Assembly (NCBI RefSeq): GCF_029223255.1
Contig: NZ_JARHUC010000003.1
Span: forward strand, 682,001-746,000
Reading direction: 5' to 3'
Length of the DNA: 64,000 nt
Source: Albimonas marina
Lineage (GTDB): Bacteria > Pseudomonadota > Alphaproteobacteria > Rhodobacterales > Rhodobacteraceae
Below, piece after piece: positions 7,469-16,443 of this stretch. The position numbers and the translations under genes are program-made. Every line of letters starts with the position of its first letter. Position 1 is the stretch's first letter. The notes beneath the pieces are model-generated. The model saw nothing but the letters and a program-made list of their open reading frames with translations. It ran no database searches and was not told the DNA's origin.

Positions 7469-8842
7469 TCAGCTCGCGGCGGCCAGGTTCACCCGACGCT
7501 CGCGCTCCAGCTCCTCGGCCAGCAGGAAGGCCAGCTCGAGGGCCTGGGCCGCGTTGAGGCGCGGGTCGCAGGCGGTGTGGTAGCGCGAGTGCAGGTCCTC
7601 GTCGGTCACGTCATGCAGGCCGCCGGTGCACTCGGTCACGTTCTTGCCGGTCATCTCGAAATGCACGCCGCCGGCATGGACGCCCTCGGCCTTGCAGATC
7701 TCGAAGAACTCGGAGACCTCCTGCTGCACCCGCTCGAACGGCCGGGTCTTGTAGCCCGAGGCCGACTTCACGGTGTTGCCGTGCATCGGGTCGCACGACC
7801 ACACGACCTTGCGGCCCGCCCGCTCCACCGCCCGGATCAGGCCGGGCAGGTGGTCGCCCACCTTGCCGGCGCCGAAGCGGTTGATCAGCGTCAGGCGGCC
7901 GGGGACGTTGTTGGGGTTGAGCAGGTCGATCAGCTCCAGCAGCCCGTCCGGCGTCAGCGAGGGGCCGCACTTCAGGCCGATCGGGTTGATCACGCCGCGG
8001 CAGTATTCCACGTGCGCGCCGTCGGGCTGGCGGGTGCGGTCGCCGATCCAGATCATGTGGCCCGAGCCCGCGACCCACTGGCCGGTGATCGAGTCCTGGC
8101 GGGTCAGCGCCTCCTCATAGGGCAGCAGCAGCGCCTCGTGCGAGGTCCAGAAGTCGACGCGCTGCAGCTTCTCCTCCGTCGCGCGGTCGATGCCGGCGGC
8201 GGTCATGAAGTCGAGCGCGGCCGAGATCCGTTCGGCCAGAGCGGCGTAGCGCTCGGAACCCGGGGTGCCGGAGGCGAAGCCCAGGTTCCAGGCGTGCACG
8301 CGGTGGATGTCCGCGAAGCCGCCCTGCGAGAAGGCGCGCAGCAGGTTCAGCGTGGCGGCCGACTGCAGGTAGGCCTGCTTCATCCGCTCCGGGTCGGGCT
8401 CGCGCGCCTCGGGGTTGAAGTCGAAGCCGTTGATGATGTCGCCGCGGTAGGAGGGCAGCTCCACCCCGTCGATCTTCTCGAAATCCGAGGAGCGCGGCTT
8501 GGCGAACTGGCCGGCCATGCGGCCCACCTTCACCACCGGCATCGAGGCGCCGAAGGTCAGCACGATCGCCATCTGCAGCAGCACCCGGAAGGTGTCGCGG
8601 ATGTTGTCGGCCCCGAACTCGCCGAAGCTTTCGGCGCAGTCGCCGCCCTGGAGCAGAAAGGCCCGCCCCTCGGCCACCTCGCCCAGGCGCGCGGTCAGCG
8701 CGCGGGCCTCGCCGGCGAAGACCAGCGGGGGATACGAGGCGAGCTGCGAATAGGCGGCGTCCAGCGCGGTCTGATCGCGATAGACGGGCATCTGCAGGGC
8801 TTCGTGGTCACGCCAGCTGCGCTTGGTCCAGGCCTCGGTCAT
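7469..8842 (-). CDS. Class II 3-deoxy-7-phosphoheptulonate (DAHP) synthase
   Basis: This 457-residue enzyme is a plant-like class II DAHP synthase, which condenses phosphoenolpyruvate and erythrose-4-phosphate at the entry of the shikimate pathway. Family motifs include [28 protein letters not shown], the metal-binding cysteine in LKCGPS and the C-terminal [18 protein letters not shown]. An ATG at 8851 would add three residues. I chose 8842 because GGAG sits just before it and the family usually begins with an MTxxW-like sequence. The mscS-type gene is divergent. Confidence 0.93.
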   Translation of the reverse strand: MTEAWTKRSWRDHEALQMPVYRDQTALDAAYSQLASYPPLVFAGEARALTARLGEVAEGRAFLLQGGDCAESFGEFGADNIRDTFRVLLQMAIVLTFGASMPVVKVGRMAGQFAKPRSSDFEKIDGVELPSYRGDIINGFDFNPEAREPDPERMKQAYLQSAATLNLLRAFSQGGFADIHRVHAWNLGFASGTPGSERYAALAERISAALDFMTAAGIDRATEEKLQRVDFWTSHEALLLPYEEALTRQDSITGQWVAGSGHMIWIGDRTRQPDGAHVEYCRGVINPIGLKCGPSLTPDGLLELIDLLNPNNVPGRLTLINRFGAGKVGDHLPGLIRAVERAGRKVVWSCDPMHGNTVKSASGYKTRPFERVQQEVSEFFEICKAEGVHAGGVHFEMTGKNVTECTGGLHDVTDEDLHSRYHTACDPRLNAAQALELAFLLAEELERERRVNLAAAS

Positions 8843-8933
8843 TGGCTCCATCCCCGGGTCGGGTTTTCGTCAGGGCGCCCCCTGTAGCCGAGAACCCCCC
8901 TCATTCCAAGCCGCGACGGCGCGGAATCGGGCG

Positions 8934-9028
8934 ATTTTGCGGCGCAGCAGGGCCTTCCGGCCGCAGGCGCCGCCGGGGCGGGCGGAGCGGCCTTTCCGCA
9001 AAGTCATCGCATTTTGCGGCGCAGCAGG
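8934..9028. repeat. 18-bp direct repeat in a divergent promoter region
   Basis: ATTTTGCGGCGCAGCAGG occurs at 8934-8951 and again, identical, at 9011-9028. Each contains the palindromic core TGCGGCGCA. The second copy is followed by CCTGCCGCGCTGC, which makes an imperfect inverted repeat with it. Placement between the DAHP synthase and the channel gene suggests regulator sites. The core is close to the CTGC-N-GCAG type motif bound by PhaR of polyhydroxybutyrate metabolism, but that link is only a resemblance. Confidence 0.7.
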
Positions 9029-9121
9029 ACATCCTGCCGCGCTGCACAATGGGCGGCCTGGCTTACCATCGACAGGTCCGAGCCCGTCCCGCTTCCCGAA
9101 CCAGCCCCGAAAGGCGCGTCC

Positions 9122-10306
9122 ATGGAGGAGCTTCAACCGGCAGAGACGATCGGCGAGGTGGTCGGCTCGCTCGACCAGCTCACGGCGCCGCTGCGCGAGT
9201 TCGTGGCCGGGATTCCCGCGCTGCTGATGGGGGCGAGCGCGCTGATCGGGGGCGTGCTGGTCTGCCTCGCGCTGCACTGGGCGATCCGGCGCACGCTGCT
9301 GCGCCTGACCCGGGGCGGCGACGGCTTCCTGCGCCAGGTGCTGCTGCGCACCGGCGGGCTGACCCGGCTCGCCTTCGTGCTGGGGGGCATGATCGTGACC
9401 CTGCCGGCGACGAGCCTGCCGGCGGAGTGGATCGCCCTGATCCGGCACGTGATCTCGATCCTGCTGATCGTGATGGTGGGCTGGGCGCTGATGACCACGG
9501 TCAGCCACACCGCCGACCGCTCGCTGCGCCGCTGGATCGGCGCGGACGAGGAGAACGTCGAGGCGCGCAAGAACCGCACCCAGATCCGGGTGTTCCGACG
9601 GATCCTGAACATCGTGATCTTCCTGGTCACGGCGGGGGCGTGCCTGCTGACCTTCGACTCGGTGAAGGAGTACGGCGCGGGGCTGTTCGCCTCGGCCGGC
9701 GTGGCGGGGATCGTGGCGGCGGTGGCGGCGCGGCCGGTGCTGGCGAACCTGATCGCGGGGATGCAGATCGCCATCACCCAGCCCATGCGCATCGACGACG
9801 TGGTGATCGTCGAGGGCGAGTGGGGCTGGATCGAGGAGATCACCGCCACCTACGTCGTGGTGCGGATCTGGGACTGGCGCAGGCTGGTGCTGCCGATCAG
9901 CTATTTCATCGAGAAGCCGTTCGAGAACTGGACGCGCGAGAGCGGGGCGATCATCGGCTCGGTGGTGCTGCACCTGGACTACGCCGCCCCGTTCGAGGCG
10001 CTGCGCGAAAAATTCGACGAGGTGGTGCGCGCCTCGAGCTGGTGGGACGGGCAGGTCTCGGTCTTCCAGGTGATCGGGGCGAGCGAGCGCACGGTGGAGG
10101 TGCGCGCGCTGATGTCGGCCCGCTCCTCGCCGCGCGCGTGGGAGCTGCGCTGCGAGGTGCGCGAGAAGATCCTGCTGTGGCTGCGCGAGGCGCACCCCGA
10201 GGCGCTGCCGCGCGACCGCGGCGACGTGCGCCTGCGGCCCGAGGGGCGGGAGGCGGCGCGCGACGGGCCCGGCCCGCTCGCCGGCCGACCGGCGGCGGCG
10301 GAGTAG
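9122..10306 (+). CDS. MscS-type mechanosensitive channel family protein
   Basis: This 394-residue membrane protein has four hydrophobic segments before residue 215. The last matches the pore helix and beta-domain junction of small-conductance mechanosensitive channels: GVAGIVAAVAARPVLANL, then MQIAITQPMRIDDVV and LPISYFIEKPFENWTR. The C-terminal 100 residues form the cytoplasmic cage portion, and the last 30 are low complexity. Such channels release solutes on hypo-osmotic shock. The ATG at 9122 was preferred over an upstream in-frame start because the extension runs through the direct repeats and is not membrane-like. Confidence 0.9.
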   Translation: MEELQPAETIGEVVGSLDQLTAPLREFVAGIPALLMGASALIGGVLVCLALHWAIRRTLLRLTRGGDGFLRQVLLRTGGLTRLAFVLGGMIVTLPATSLPAEWIALIRHVISILLIVMVGWALMTTVSHTADRSLRRWIGADEENVEARKNRTQIRVFRRILNIVIFLVTAGACLLTFDSVKEYGAGLFASAGVAGIVAAVAARPVLANLIAGMQIAITQPMRIDDVVIVEGEWGWIEEITATYVVVRIWDWRRLVLPISYFIEKPFENWTRESGAIIGSVVLHLDYAAPFEALREKFDEVVRASSWWDGQVSVFQVIGASERTVEVRALMSARSSPRAWELRCEVREKILLWLREAHPEALPRDRGDVRLRPEGREAARDGPGPLAGRPAAAE

Positions 10307-10536
10307 CGCGGGCCGCGGGGGAATCGGGCGCCGCCGCGGGCGGATGCGCGGCGGGCCGGTTCCGGCGGCCGGGACGCGGGGCGGACGCCGCGGCGGCGTC
10401 GCGTCCGCGCGCCGGCCGGTCGTTTTCGTTTTCCTTGCGGACGAACCGCGTAGCGGGGGCGCCTCGGCTCTTGCGCGGATGTCGGATTTCGTTTGACGTG
10501 CCGTCCTTCGCCGACGATGACGGCTCTGGAAACAAG

Positions 10537-11589
10537 ATGAACACGCGACCGGCAAACTCCCCCAGAACGGGCATGACGGCTTCGGCCGAGCCGGCCCAGT
10601 TCGTCTTCGTCCTCCTCGACCAGTTCTCGCTGATCGCCTTCGCCTCGGCCATCGAGCCGCTCAGGCTCGCCAACCATGTCTCGGGCCAGACCCTCTACCG
10701 CTGGCGGCTGGTCTCGGAGACGGGGGCGCCGGTGCGCGCCTCGGCCGGGCTCGAGGTCGCGGTCGACGGCGCGCTCGACGAGCTGCCGCGCGGCGCGACG
10801 GCGGTGGTCTGCGGGGGCATCGACGTGGCCCGCGCCACCACCAAGGGCGTGCTGAACTGGCTGCGCCGCGAAAGCCGCAAGGGCGTGACCCTGGGCGCTG
10901 TCTGCACCGGCGCCTACGCGCTGGCCCGCGCGGGGCTGCTCGACGGCAAGCGCTGCACCATCCACTGGGAGAACCAGGACGGCTTCACCGAGGATTTCCC
11001 GGACGTGGAGCTGTCGGACCAGATCTACGTGATCGACCGCGACGCGATGACGGCGGCGGGCGGGGCGGCTGCGGGCGACATGATGCTGCGCGTGGTCGCC
11101 AACGCCCACGGGCCCGAGATCGCGGGCATGGTCGCCGACCAGATGGTCTACACCAACCTGCGCGGCGACGAGGATCACCAGCGCCTGTCGGTGCCCGCGC
11201 GCATCGGCGTGCGCCACCCCAAGCTGAGCCGCGTCATCGCCCTGATGCACGAGAACATCGAGGAGCCGGTCTCGGCCGCGCGCCTGGCCGAGAGCGTGGG
11301 CATGTCCACCCGCCAGCTCGAGCGGCTGTTCCGCCGCTACCTCGACCGCTCGCCCAAGCGCTATTACCTCGAACTGCGGCTGGAGAAGGCGCGCCGGCTG
11401 CTGCTGCAGACGGACATGAGCGTGATCAACGTGGCGCTCGCCTGCGGCTTCACCAGCCCCTCGCATTTCTCCAAGTGCTACCGGGCGCACTACAAGCGCA
11501 CCCCCTACCGCGAGCGCGGCGTCTCCGGCCCCAGCCCCGCGAAGGGCGAGGAGGCGGCGGAACTCGGCGAGGCGGATCTCGAGGAGTGA
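10537..11589 (+). CDS. GlxA family transcriptional regulator (DJ-1/PfpI plus AraC domains)
   Basis: This 350-residue protein has an N-terminal class I amidotransferase-like domain (residues 20-200) with the nucleophile-elbow-like LGAVCTGAYALARAG. Its C-terminal AraC DNA-binding domain (about 235-335) contains LAESVGMSTRQLERLFRRYL and ALACGFTSPSHFSKCYR. The closest known relatives by layout are GbdR-type activators of glycine betaine or carnitine catabolism, but no such genes are adjacent. GGAAACAAG precedes the ATG; an internal Met at 10573 is an alternative start. A 26-bp palindrome lies just after the gene. Confidence 0.9.
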   Translation: MNTRPANSPRTGMTASAEPAQFVFVLLDQFSLIAFASAIEPLRLANHVSGQTLYRWRLVSETGAPVRASAGLEVAVDGALDELPRGATAVVCGGIDVARATTKGVLNWLRRESRKGVTLGAVCTGAYALARAGLLDGKRCTIHWENQDGFTEDFPDVELSDQIYVIDRDAMTAAGGAAAGDMMLRVVANAHGPEIAGMVADQMVYTNLRGDEDHQRLSVPARIGVRHPKLSRVIALMHENIEEPVSAARLAESVGMSTRQLERLFRRYLDRSPKRYYLELRLEKARRLLLQTDMSVINVALACGFTSPSHFSKCYRAHYKRTPYRERGVSGPSPAKGEEAAELGEADLEE

Positions 11590-11607
11590 GAACTCGCGAC
11601 CGCCGCG

Positions 11608-11633
11608 GGCGAGTTGACAGCTGTCAACTCGCC
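11608..11633. promoter_or_regulatory. Perfect 26-bp palindrome
   Basis: The sequence is self-complementary over 26 bases, centred on CAG|CTG, with the inner part TTGACAGCTGTCAA. It overlaps the last codons of the GNAT gene and lies between two converging genes. There is no T-run, so it is a poor terminator. The symmetry resembles an FNR/CRP-family or TetR-type operator. Confidence 0.7.
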
Positions 11634-12103
11634 GACATTGGCGGCAGCGGCTTCTCGAAGAACACCCGCTCGAACCCCTTCTCGGCGCGCCGGCCGGTCT
11701 CGACGTAGCCCAGGCGCGGGTAGAGGGCGAGGTTCTCGACCATCTTCGCGTTGGTGTAGAGGCGCACGCAGGGCAAGCCCCGGCGGCGGGCCTCCGCCTC
11801 GGCGAAGGCGATCAGCGCGCGGCCGAGGCCGGTCCCCTGCGCGGCGGGCGAGACCGCCACCGTCTCGAGGTGGAAGGAGGGGTCCTCCGCCGGGCCGTCG
11901 TCATAGGCGACCACGAGGCCCAGCAGCCCCTCCGGGCCGTCCGCCGCCCAGCAGCGGCCGGCGGCGATGTCGGCGGGAAAGTCCTGGGACATCGGCGCGG
12001 GCTCCTTGCCCATCCGATCGACGTAGAGGGCGAAGGCCTCGCGCACGAGCGCGCTCAGGGCCGGGGCGTCGGAGGGGACGGCGGGGCGGATCGCGGCGGG
12101 CAT
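11624..12103 (-). CDS. GNAT family N-acetyltransferase
   Basis: This 159-residue protein is a single GNAT domain. The acetyl-CoA pyrophosphate-binding motif is VSPAAQGTGLGRALI near residue 95, followed by VRLYTNAKMVENLALYPRLGY, which is typical of the family's C-terminal half. The acceptor is not predictable. The gene converges with the GlxA-type regulator, only 34 bases apart, and its stop lies within the 26-bp palindrome. fumC lies upstream on the same strand beyond a hairpin. Confidence 0.88.
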   Translation of the reverse strand: MPAAIRPAVPSDAPALSALVREAFALYVDRMGKEPAPMSQDFPADIAAGRCWAADGPEGLLGLVVAYDDGPAEDPSFHLETVAVSPAAQGTGLGRALIAFAEAEARRRGLPCVRLYTNAKMVENLALYPRLGYVETGRRAEKGFERVFFEKPLPPMSAS

Positions 12104-12136
12104 GGCGCGGGCCTGGTGAACGGGGGCGGAACGACG

Positions 12137-12163
12137 AAGGCCCCGGCGCGGGTCCGGGGCCTT
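12137..12163 (-). terminator. Hairpin after fumC
   Basis: Perfect 10-bp arms (12137-12146 and 12154-12163) with a 7-base loop lie 44 bases past the fumC stop. There is no long T-run on either strand. Confidence 0.5.
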
Positions 12164-12206
12164 GACGGCGCGGGCGGGCGGCGGGGCCTGCGCCCCGCCT
12201 TCGGCC

Positions 12207-13598
12207 TCACTTCGGCCCGAGCATGTCCTCGGGGCGCACCACGCGGTCGAAGGTCTCCTCGTCCACGTAGCCCAGCGCGATCGCCTCTTCCTTGAGGGTC
12301 GTGCCGTTCTTGTGGGCGGTCTTGGCGACCTTGGTGGCGGCGTCGTAGCCGATGGTGGGGGCGAGCGCGGTGACCAGCATCAGGCTCTCGCGCATCAGCT
12401 TGGAGATCCGCTCCTCGTCCGCGCGGATGCCGACCACGCAGTTGTCGGTGAAGGCGCCGGCGGCGTCGCCCAGCAGCTGCATCGACTGCAGGAGGTTGTA
12501 GATCATCATCGGCTTGTAGACGTTCAGCTCGAAGTGCCCCTGGGAGCCCGCGAAGCCGATGGCCGCGTCGTTGCCGAAGACATGGGCGCAGACCTGGGTC
12601 AGCGCCTCGGACTGGGTGGGGTTCACCTTGCCCGGCATGATCGAGGAGCCGGGCTCGTTCTCCGGCAGGATCAGCTCGCCCAGGCCGCAGCGTGGGCCCG
12701 AGCCCAGGAAGCGGATGTCGTTGGCGATCTTGAAGAGCGAGGCCGCGACCGTCTTCACCGCGCCCGACATCTCGACCACCGCGTCATGGGCGGCCAGCGC
12801 CTCGAACTTGTTCGGGGCGGTGTGGAAGGCCATGCCGGTGATCTCGGCGACGTTCTCGGCGAACTGCTCGGCGAAGCCCACCTTGGCGTTCAGGCCGGTG
12901 CCGACCGCGGTGCCGCCCTGGGCCAGCGCCAGGATGTTGGGCAGCGCCCGCTCCACCCGGTCGATGCCCTGGGAGACCTGCCAGACGTAGCCCGAGAACT
13001 CCTGGCCCAGCGTCAGGGGCGTCGCGTCCTGGGTGTGGGTGCGGCCGATCTTGATGATGTCCTTGAACGCCTCCTGCTTCTCCTGCAGGGCGGCGTGCAG
13101 CTTGCGCAGGCCGGGCAGCAGGACGTCGCGGGCGGTCATCGCGGCGGCGATGTGCATCGCGGTCGGGAAGGTGTCGTTGGACGACTGGCCCATGTTGCAG
13201 TGGTCGTTGGGGTGGACGGGCTTCTTCGAGCCCATCTCGCCGCCCAGGATCTCGATGGCGCGGTTCGAGATCACCTCGTTCGCGTTCATGTTCGATTGGG
13301 TGCCCGAGCCGGTCTGCCAGACCACCAGCGGGAAGTGGTCGTCGAGCTTGCCCTCGATCACCTCGTTCGCGGCCTCGACCATGGCCTTGCCCAGGGTCTC
13401 GTCCAGCACGCCCAGCGCCATGTTGGTCTTGGCGGCGGCGCACTTGATGACGCCCAGCGCGCGGACCACCGCGACCGGCTGCTTCTCCCAGCCGATGGGG
13501 AAGTTCATCAGGGACCGCTGGGTCTGGGCGCCCCAGTAGCGGTCGGCGGGAACCTCGAGCGGGCCGAAGCTGTCGGTCTCGGTGCGGGTGGCGGTCAT
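12207..13598 (-). CDS. fumC: Class II fumarate hydratase FumC
   Basis: This 463-residue enzyme reversibly hydrates fumarate to malate in the TCA cycle. It carries the superfamily signature [13 protein letters not shown], the substrate-binding [13 protein letters not shown] and the conserved [15 protein letters not shown]. It is oxygen-stable and iron-free, unlike class I. The ATG at 13598 has GGAGG 8 bases upstream and a good promoter; the longer open frame upstream is not conserved-looking. sspB lies upstream on the same strand. In related genomes a DUF4169 gene and an RHH gene commonly follow fumC; here they sit about 7 kb away. Confidence 0.97.
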   Translation of the reverse strand: MTATRTETDSFGPLEVPADRYWGAQTQRSLMNFPIGWEKQPVAVVRALGVIKCAAAKTNMALGVLDETLGKAMVEAANEVIEGKLDDHFPLVVWQTGSGTQSNMNANEVISNRAIEILGGEMGSKKPVHPNDHCNMGQSSNDTFPTAMHIAAAMTARDVLLPGLRKLHAALQEKQEAFKDIIKIGRTHTQDATPLTLGQEFSGYVWQVSQGIDRVERALPNILALAQGGTAVGTGLNAKVGFAEQFAENVAEITGMAFHTAPNKFEALAAHDAVVEMSGAVKTVAASLFKIANDIRFLGSGPRCGLGELILPENEPGSSIMPGKVNPTQSEALTQVCAHVFGNDAAIGFAGSQGHFELNVYKPMMIYNLLQSMQLLGDAAGAFTDNCVVGIRADEERISKLMRESLMLVTALAPTIGYDAATKVAKTAHKNGTTLKEEAIALGYVDEETFDRVVRPEDMLGPK

Positions 13599-13632
13599 CG
13601 AGCGGGGCCTCCGGGAAATGCGATCCGGGGGC

Positions 13633-13661
13633 TGTATACGGGCGTCCACGAAGCGGAGCAA
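13633..13661 (-). promoter_or_regulatory. Putative fumC promoter
   Basis: On the minus strand, TTGCTC (13656-13661) and TATACA (13633-13638) are 17 bases apart, 35 bases upstream of the fumC start. Confidence 0.5.
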
Positions 13662-13838
13662 CGGCCGCCCGCGTCGGGCGGCGCGGATCAGGGTCCGCCC
13701 GCGGCGGGCGGAATGGATCGGGGCCCGGGCGCGACGGATGCGGGAGGGGGGCAGGGCGCGCCGGGCGGGCCGCGCCGCGGGCGCGGCGCCGGCGCGGGGC
13801 GCGCGGGCCGACGCGGCGCCTCCGGCCGGGGGGCGGGG

Positions 13839-14327
13839 TCAGCCCTTGCGGAAGCGGTCGAGGCTGACGACTTCGCCCTTGCCGCCGGAGGGGGGCGTGG
13901 GCTCGGGGTCGTCGTCGTCCTCGTCGTCGAACCCGTCCTCGAGCTCGCCCAGCTCGTCCTCGTCGTCGACCTCGTGGGGGTCGAACTTCAGGCCGAATTC
14001 GGCGTGGGGGTCCACGAAGGTCAGCACCGCGTCGAAGGGCACGGTCAGCTTCACCGGGCGCTCGGAGAACGACAGCCCCACCGAGAAGCGGTCCGAGGTG
14101 ACGGCCAGGTCCCAGAACTCATGCTGCAGGACGATGGTCAGCTCCTCGGGGTACTGGGCCTTCAGCCAGTCGGGCAGGTCGACGCCGGGATGGGTGGTGT
14201 CGAAGGAGATGTAGAAGTGATGCTCCCCCGGCAGCCCTTCCTCCACCGCCACGGCCAGCGCTTCGTGCACCACCGAGCGGAGCGCGCGTTGCATCAGGCG
14301 GCCGTAGTCGAGGGGATTGGATGTCAT
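13839..14327 (-). CDS. sspB: ClpXP adaptor SspB (stringent starvation protein B family)
   Basis: This 162-residue protein matches alphaproteobacterial SspB, which delivers ssrA-tagged proteins to the ClpXP protease. The substrate-binding domain (residues 1-115) contains HHFYISFDTTHPGV and LQHEFWDLAV. An acidic flexible linker follows (GELEDGFDDEDDDD), and the chain ends in VVSLDRFRKG, the short tail that docks on ClpX. The tmRNA gene that makes the ssrA tag lies 1 kb away on the same strand, so adaptor and tag gene are close neighbours here. fumC follows after a promoter of its own. Confidence 0.92.
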   Translation of the reverse strand: MTSNPLDYGRLMQRALRSVVHEALAVAVEEGLPGEHHFYISFDTTHPGVDLPDWLKAQYPEELTIVLQHEFWDLAVTSDRFSVGLSFSERPVKLTVPFDAVLTFVDPHAEFGLKFDPHEVDDEDELGELEDGFDDEDDDDPEPTPPSGGKGEVVSLDRFRKG

Positions 14328-14528
14328 CGGTCGTTCCGGGTGCGATGGGCCGGCGAAGGGGGTTTCGCGCGACCATATCCGATTCGGCGCGCGAAGAAAG
14401 GCGAGGGGGACATGCGCGCGCGCCGCGCCGCGCGTTCGTCCGCCGTTCCCCGACGTTCGTGCGGAACTCGTGAGCGGGCGGTTAACGCGCCGGCCGTGGC
14501 TCGCGGCCGAGCGAGGGCGCGGGTCGGG

Positions 14529-15212
14529 TCAGGGGATCGACCATTCGTAGGTCTCGACGAGGTTCAGGTCCTCGCCCGACCACAGGAAGTCTTCCCACAG
14601 CGCCATCGGCAGGCCGGCGGGCGAAAGATCGAGCACCTGAAGCATGTCGGCCCCGCAGTCCGCCTCTATGCAGTCGCCCGCCTCGATGCAGTCGCCCGTC
14701 TCGATGAAGATCTCCCGGGCCGTCTCGCGCCGCTGCATCCGAAGGGCGAGACGCGGGGGCGTGAGCTTCGACATCCGTCTGTCGTCCAGGACGATATCGT
14801 AGCGGCAGACCCCGAGGACGTTGCCGCAATCGTGCGGGATGTACCGGGTGTCGATATAGACCGTCGTGCCGAGGAGGTTGTGGGCTTTGCCGTCGGCGAG
14901 CAGGTTGCCGTCCTCGTCATAGAGACGCCGCCGCGCGACCTTGCCGTCGAGGTCGGCGTCCCGGTAGGCGTGAACCGTGGTCAGCCCGTCTTCTTCGCGC
15001 GAGACGATGCGCAACGCCTCGATCGGCGCGTCCTCCCGTAACCTTTGATTGTAGGAGAGGCGCGTGGTTCCCACCGGCAGAACGCCGAAATGGCGGGCGA
15101 CGACCAGGGGCGCGTCGGGATCCTCGGGGCCGAGGGGGGGAAGCGCGCTGGTCTGGGCGGCGGCGGACGTCGTCGTCATCAGGACGACGGCGAAAGCAAG
15201 AAAACGCGACAC
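14529..15212 (-). CDS. Exported protein of unknown function with a short tandem repeat
   Basis: This 227-residue protein has a clean signal peptide (MSRFLAFAVVLMTTTSAAAQ). The mature part is probably mostly beta strand. It has cysteines in HDCGNVLGVCRYD and a tandem repeat GDCIEAGDCIEADCGAD near residues 172-188, encoded by an 18-base unit. I recognise no family. Its coding sequence looks less GC-biased than its neighbours, which could mean later acquisition. It stands alone between sspB and ssrA. Confidence 0.75.
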   Translation of the reverse strand: MSRFLAFAVVLMTTTSAAAQTSALPPLGPEDPDAPLVVARHFGVLPVGTTRLSYNQRLREDAPIEALRIVSREEDGLTTVHAYRDADLDGKVARRRLYDEDGNLLADGKAHNLLGTTVYIDTRYIPHDCGNVLGVCRYDIVLDDRRMSKLTPPRLALRMQRRETAREIFIETGDCIEAGDCIEADCGADMLQVLDLSPAGLPMALWEDFLWSGEDLNLVETYEWSIP

Positions 15213-15267
15213 GAACGAGCCTCCGAAACAAATCGGGGCGAGCGTCGCATTCCTGTGGGGTGAAGGA

Positions 15268-15604
15268 AAGTGCTGGCTTCTGTTGCCAGGCGCCAGCGAG
15301 CCCCGCCTAGAAGTGCAAACCCCTAGGACTTCAAGATCGGTGGTTTAAGCTGCATTACGCAGCGACGGCCACCGGAGCACGGTTGTCATTGGCAACTGTA
15401 CAATTTGAGCCGGTAACGGTGGCATCCTGCCGAGCGAAAGCAAACACCTTTACACGTCCGTCGATCCTGTTTCGGCCCCTCGCGTCCTGTGATCCCCCCG
15501 TCCAAGACCGGGAAGCAGGAGATTGGTGGAGCCGCCGGGTACCGCCCCCGGGTCCGAGCCGCTTATTCCGTGCGCGTTTATCGCCATAGTCCCCTTGCGG
15601 AGAC
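15268..15604 (-). ncRNA. ssrA: Two-piece, circularly permuted tmRNA
   Basis: Read on the minus strand, the acceptor piece comes first, with a T-arm region and the 3' end CGGCTCCACCA (CCA at 15524). A 44-base intervening segment (15480-15523) follows. The coding piece then begins GGGGCCGAAACAGGATCGAC at 15479. GGGGCCG pairs with CGGCUCC of the acceptor piece with one G-U pair. The resume codon GCC starts at 15393 and the tag reads ANDNRAPVAVAA, ending with TAA at 15355-15357. This is the standard alphaproteobacterial permuted layout for rescuing stalled ribosomes and tagging proteins for ClpXP. The exact outer ends are estimated from the promoter and the 3' hairpin. Confidence 0.96.
15272..15297 (-). 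terminator. Hairpin at the 3' end of ssrA
   Basis: Six-bp arms (GCTGGC 15272-15277, GCCAGC 15292-15297) are followed on the minus strand by ACTTTCCTT. It may end the tmRNA precursor or be part of its 3' coding piece. Confidence 0.45.
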
Positions 15605-15610
15605 AGGACA

Positions 15611-15639
15611 CATATAGCCCCCTCCTCCCCGGATTTGAA
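15611..15639 (-). promoter_or_regulatory. ssrA promoter
   Basis: On the minus strand, TTCAAA (15634-15639) and TATATG (15611-15616) have a 17-base spacer; transcription should start near 15604. Confidence 0.65.
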
Positions 15640-15748
15640 GGGGGCGCCCGGGGTGGCGGCGCGGATTTCCGCGGGACCGGCGGAGCGGGGGCCGCGGCCC
15701 GGCCCGGTCCCGCCCCGCCCGGTCCCGCCCCGATCAGTCCCGCCCCGA

Positions 15749-16096
15749 TCAGTCCCGAACCGCGTAGAGCCGGTCGGCGATGCAGGCGACCATCCGCCGC
15801 CCGTCCGAGAGCACCACCACGTCGGGCCGCCACCCCGCGCCGAGGCCCGCGCCCGTGCACACCACGCTGCGGTCCTCGTCGAGCAGCAGGATCCGGCCGG
15901 GGACGCAGCCCTGGAAGGTCTCGCTGCGCCCGGAGGGGTCGACGGTGCCGCTCAGCGTGCCGCGGTAGATGATCTGCCAGCCGACGAACTCGGCCACGTT
16001 CATCCGGCAGCCGGAGGGCGCGGCGGCCGAGGACGCGGGCACGGCGGCGAGCGCTGCGGCGAGGACGGGGGCTGCGGCGACGGCGGGGCGGGGCAT
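15749..16096 (-). CDS. Small exported protein of unknown function
   Basis: This 115-residue protein has an alanine-rich signal peptide (residues 1-25, cleaved near SSAAAPSG). The mature domain of about 88 residues has four cysteines (SGCRMN, QGCVPG, VVCTGA, VACIAD) that could form two disulfides. The strand pattern (WQIIYRGTLSGTVD, VVVLSDGRRMVACIADRLYAV) suggests a small beta domain. No family is recognised. It lies just upstream of the tmRNA gene on the same strand and diverges from the M20 amidohydrolase. The start is the only Met placed before the signal peptide. Confidence 0.7.
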   Translation of the reverse strand: MPRPAVAAAPVLAAALAAVPASSAAAPSGCRMNVAEFVGWQIIYRGTLSGTVDPSGRSETFQGCVPGRILLLDEDRSVVCTGAGLGAGWRPDVVVLSDGRRMVACIADRLYAVRD

Positions 16097-16443
16097 GGGG
16101 CGACTCCTGGGCTCCCGGCCCGGGGCGCGGGCCGCGGGGCAGGGTAGGGGCGCCAGGGTTGCCGAACCCTCTCCGGAGGGGGGGCGGGCCTGCGGCCTCG
16201 GCCGGGGTCCAGCGCGCGCGGCGGTGGGCGAGGGGCGGCGGCGAGCCCGGTCCTCCGCGGCGGGGGCTCCGCGCGGAGGGGCGGGCCGTCCCGGCTCCCG
16301 ACGCCGCCTCCCGCGCCCCGCTCCCACGCCCCGCGCGGCGCGCCGGGCCGCGTGCCCCTTGACCGGCCCCGCCTGCGGAGCGACGAATGTCCGAACCTTC
16401 GCGCCCCCCGCGCGGCCCCCCACGTCCCGCTCCCGGAGCCCCC

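Noticed and set aside
11614-11627. TTGACAGCTGTCAA as a true FNR box
   Set aside because: The half-sites are TTGAC/GTCAA rather than TTGAT/ATCAA and no gene start faces it; kept only as a palindrome.
12162-15041. Very long plus-strand open frame (959 codons) across fumC, sspB and the exported-protein gene
   Set aside because: It is antisense to clearly recognisable genes, rich in Arg, Gly, His and Leu from GC-rich third positions, and shows no domain or ribosome site.
15524-15604. CCA-ended, T-arm-like sequence that could be taken for a tRNA gene
   Set aside because: There is no anticodon arm; pairing with GGGGCCG at 15479 and the downstream tag ANDNRAPVAVAA show it is the acceptor piece of tmRNA.
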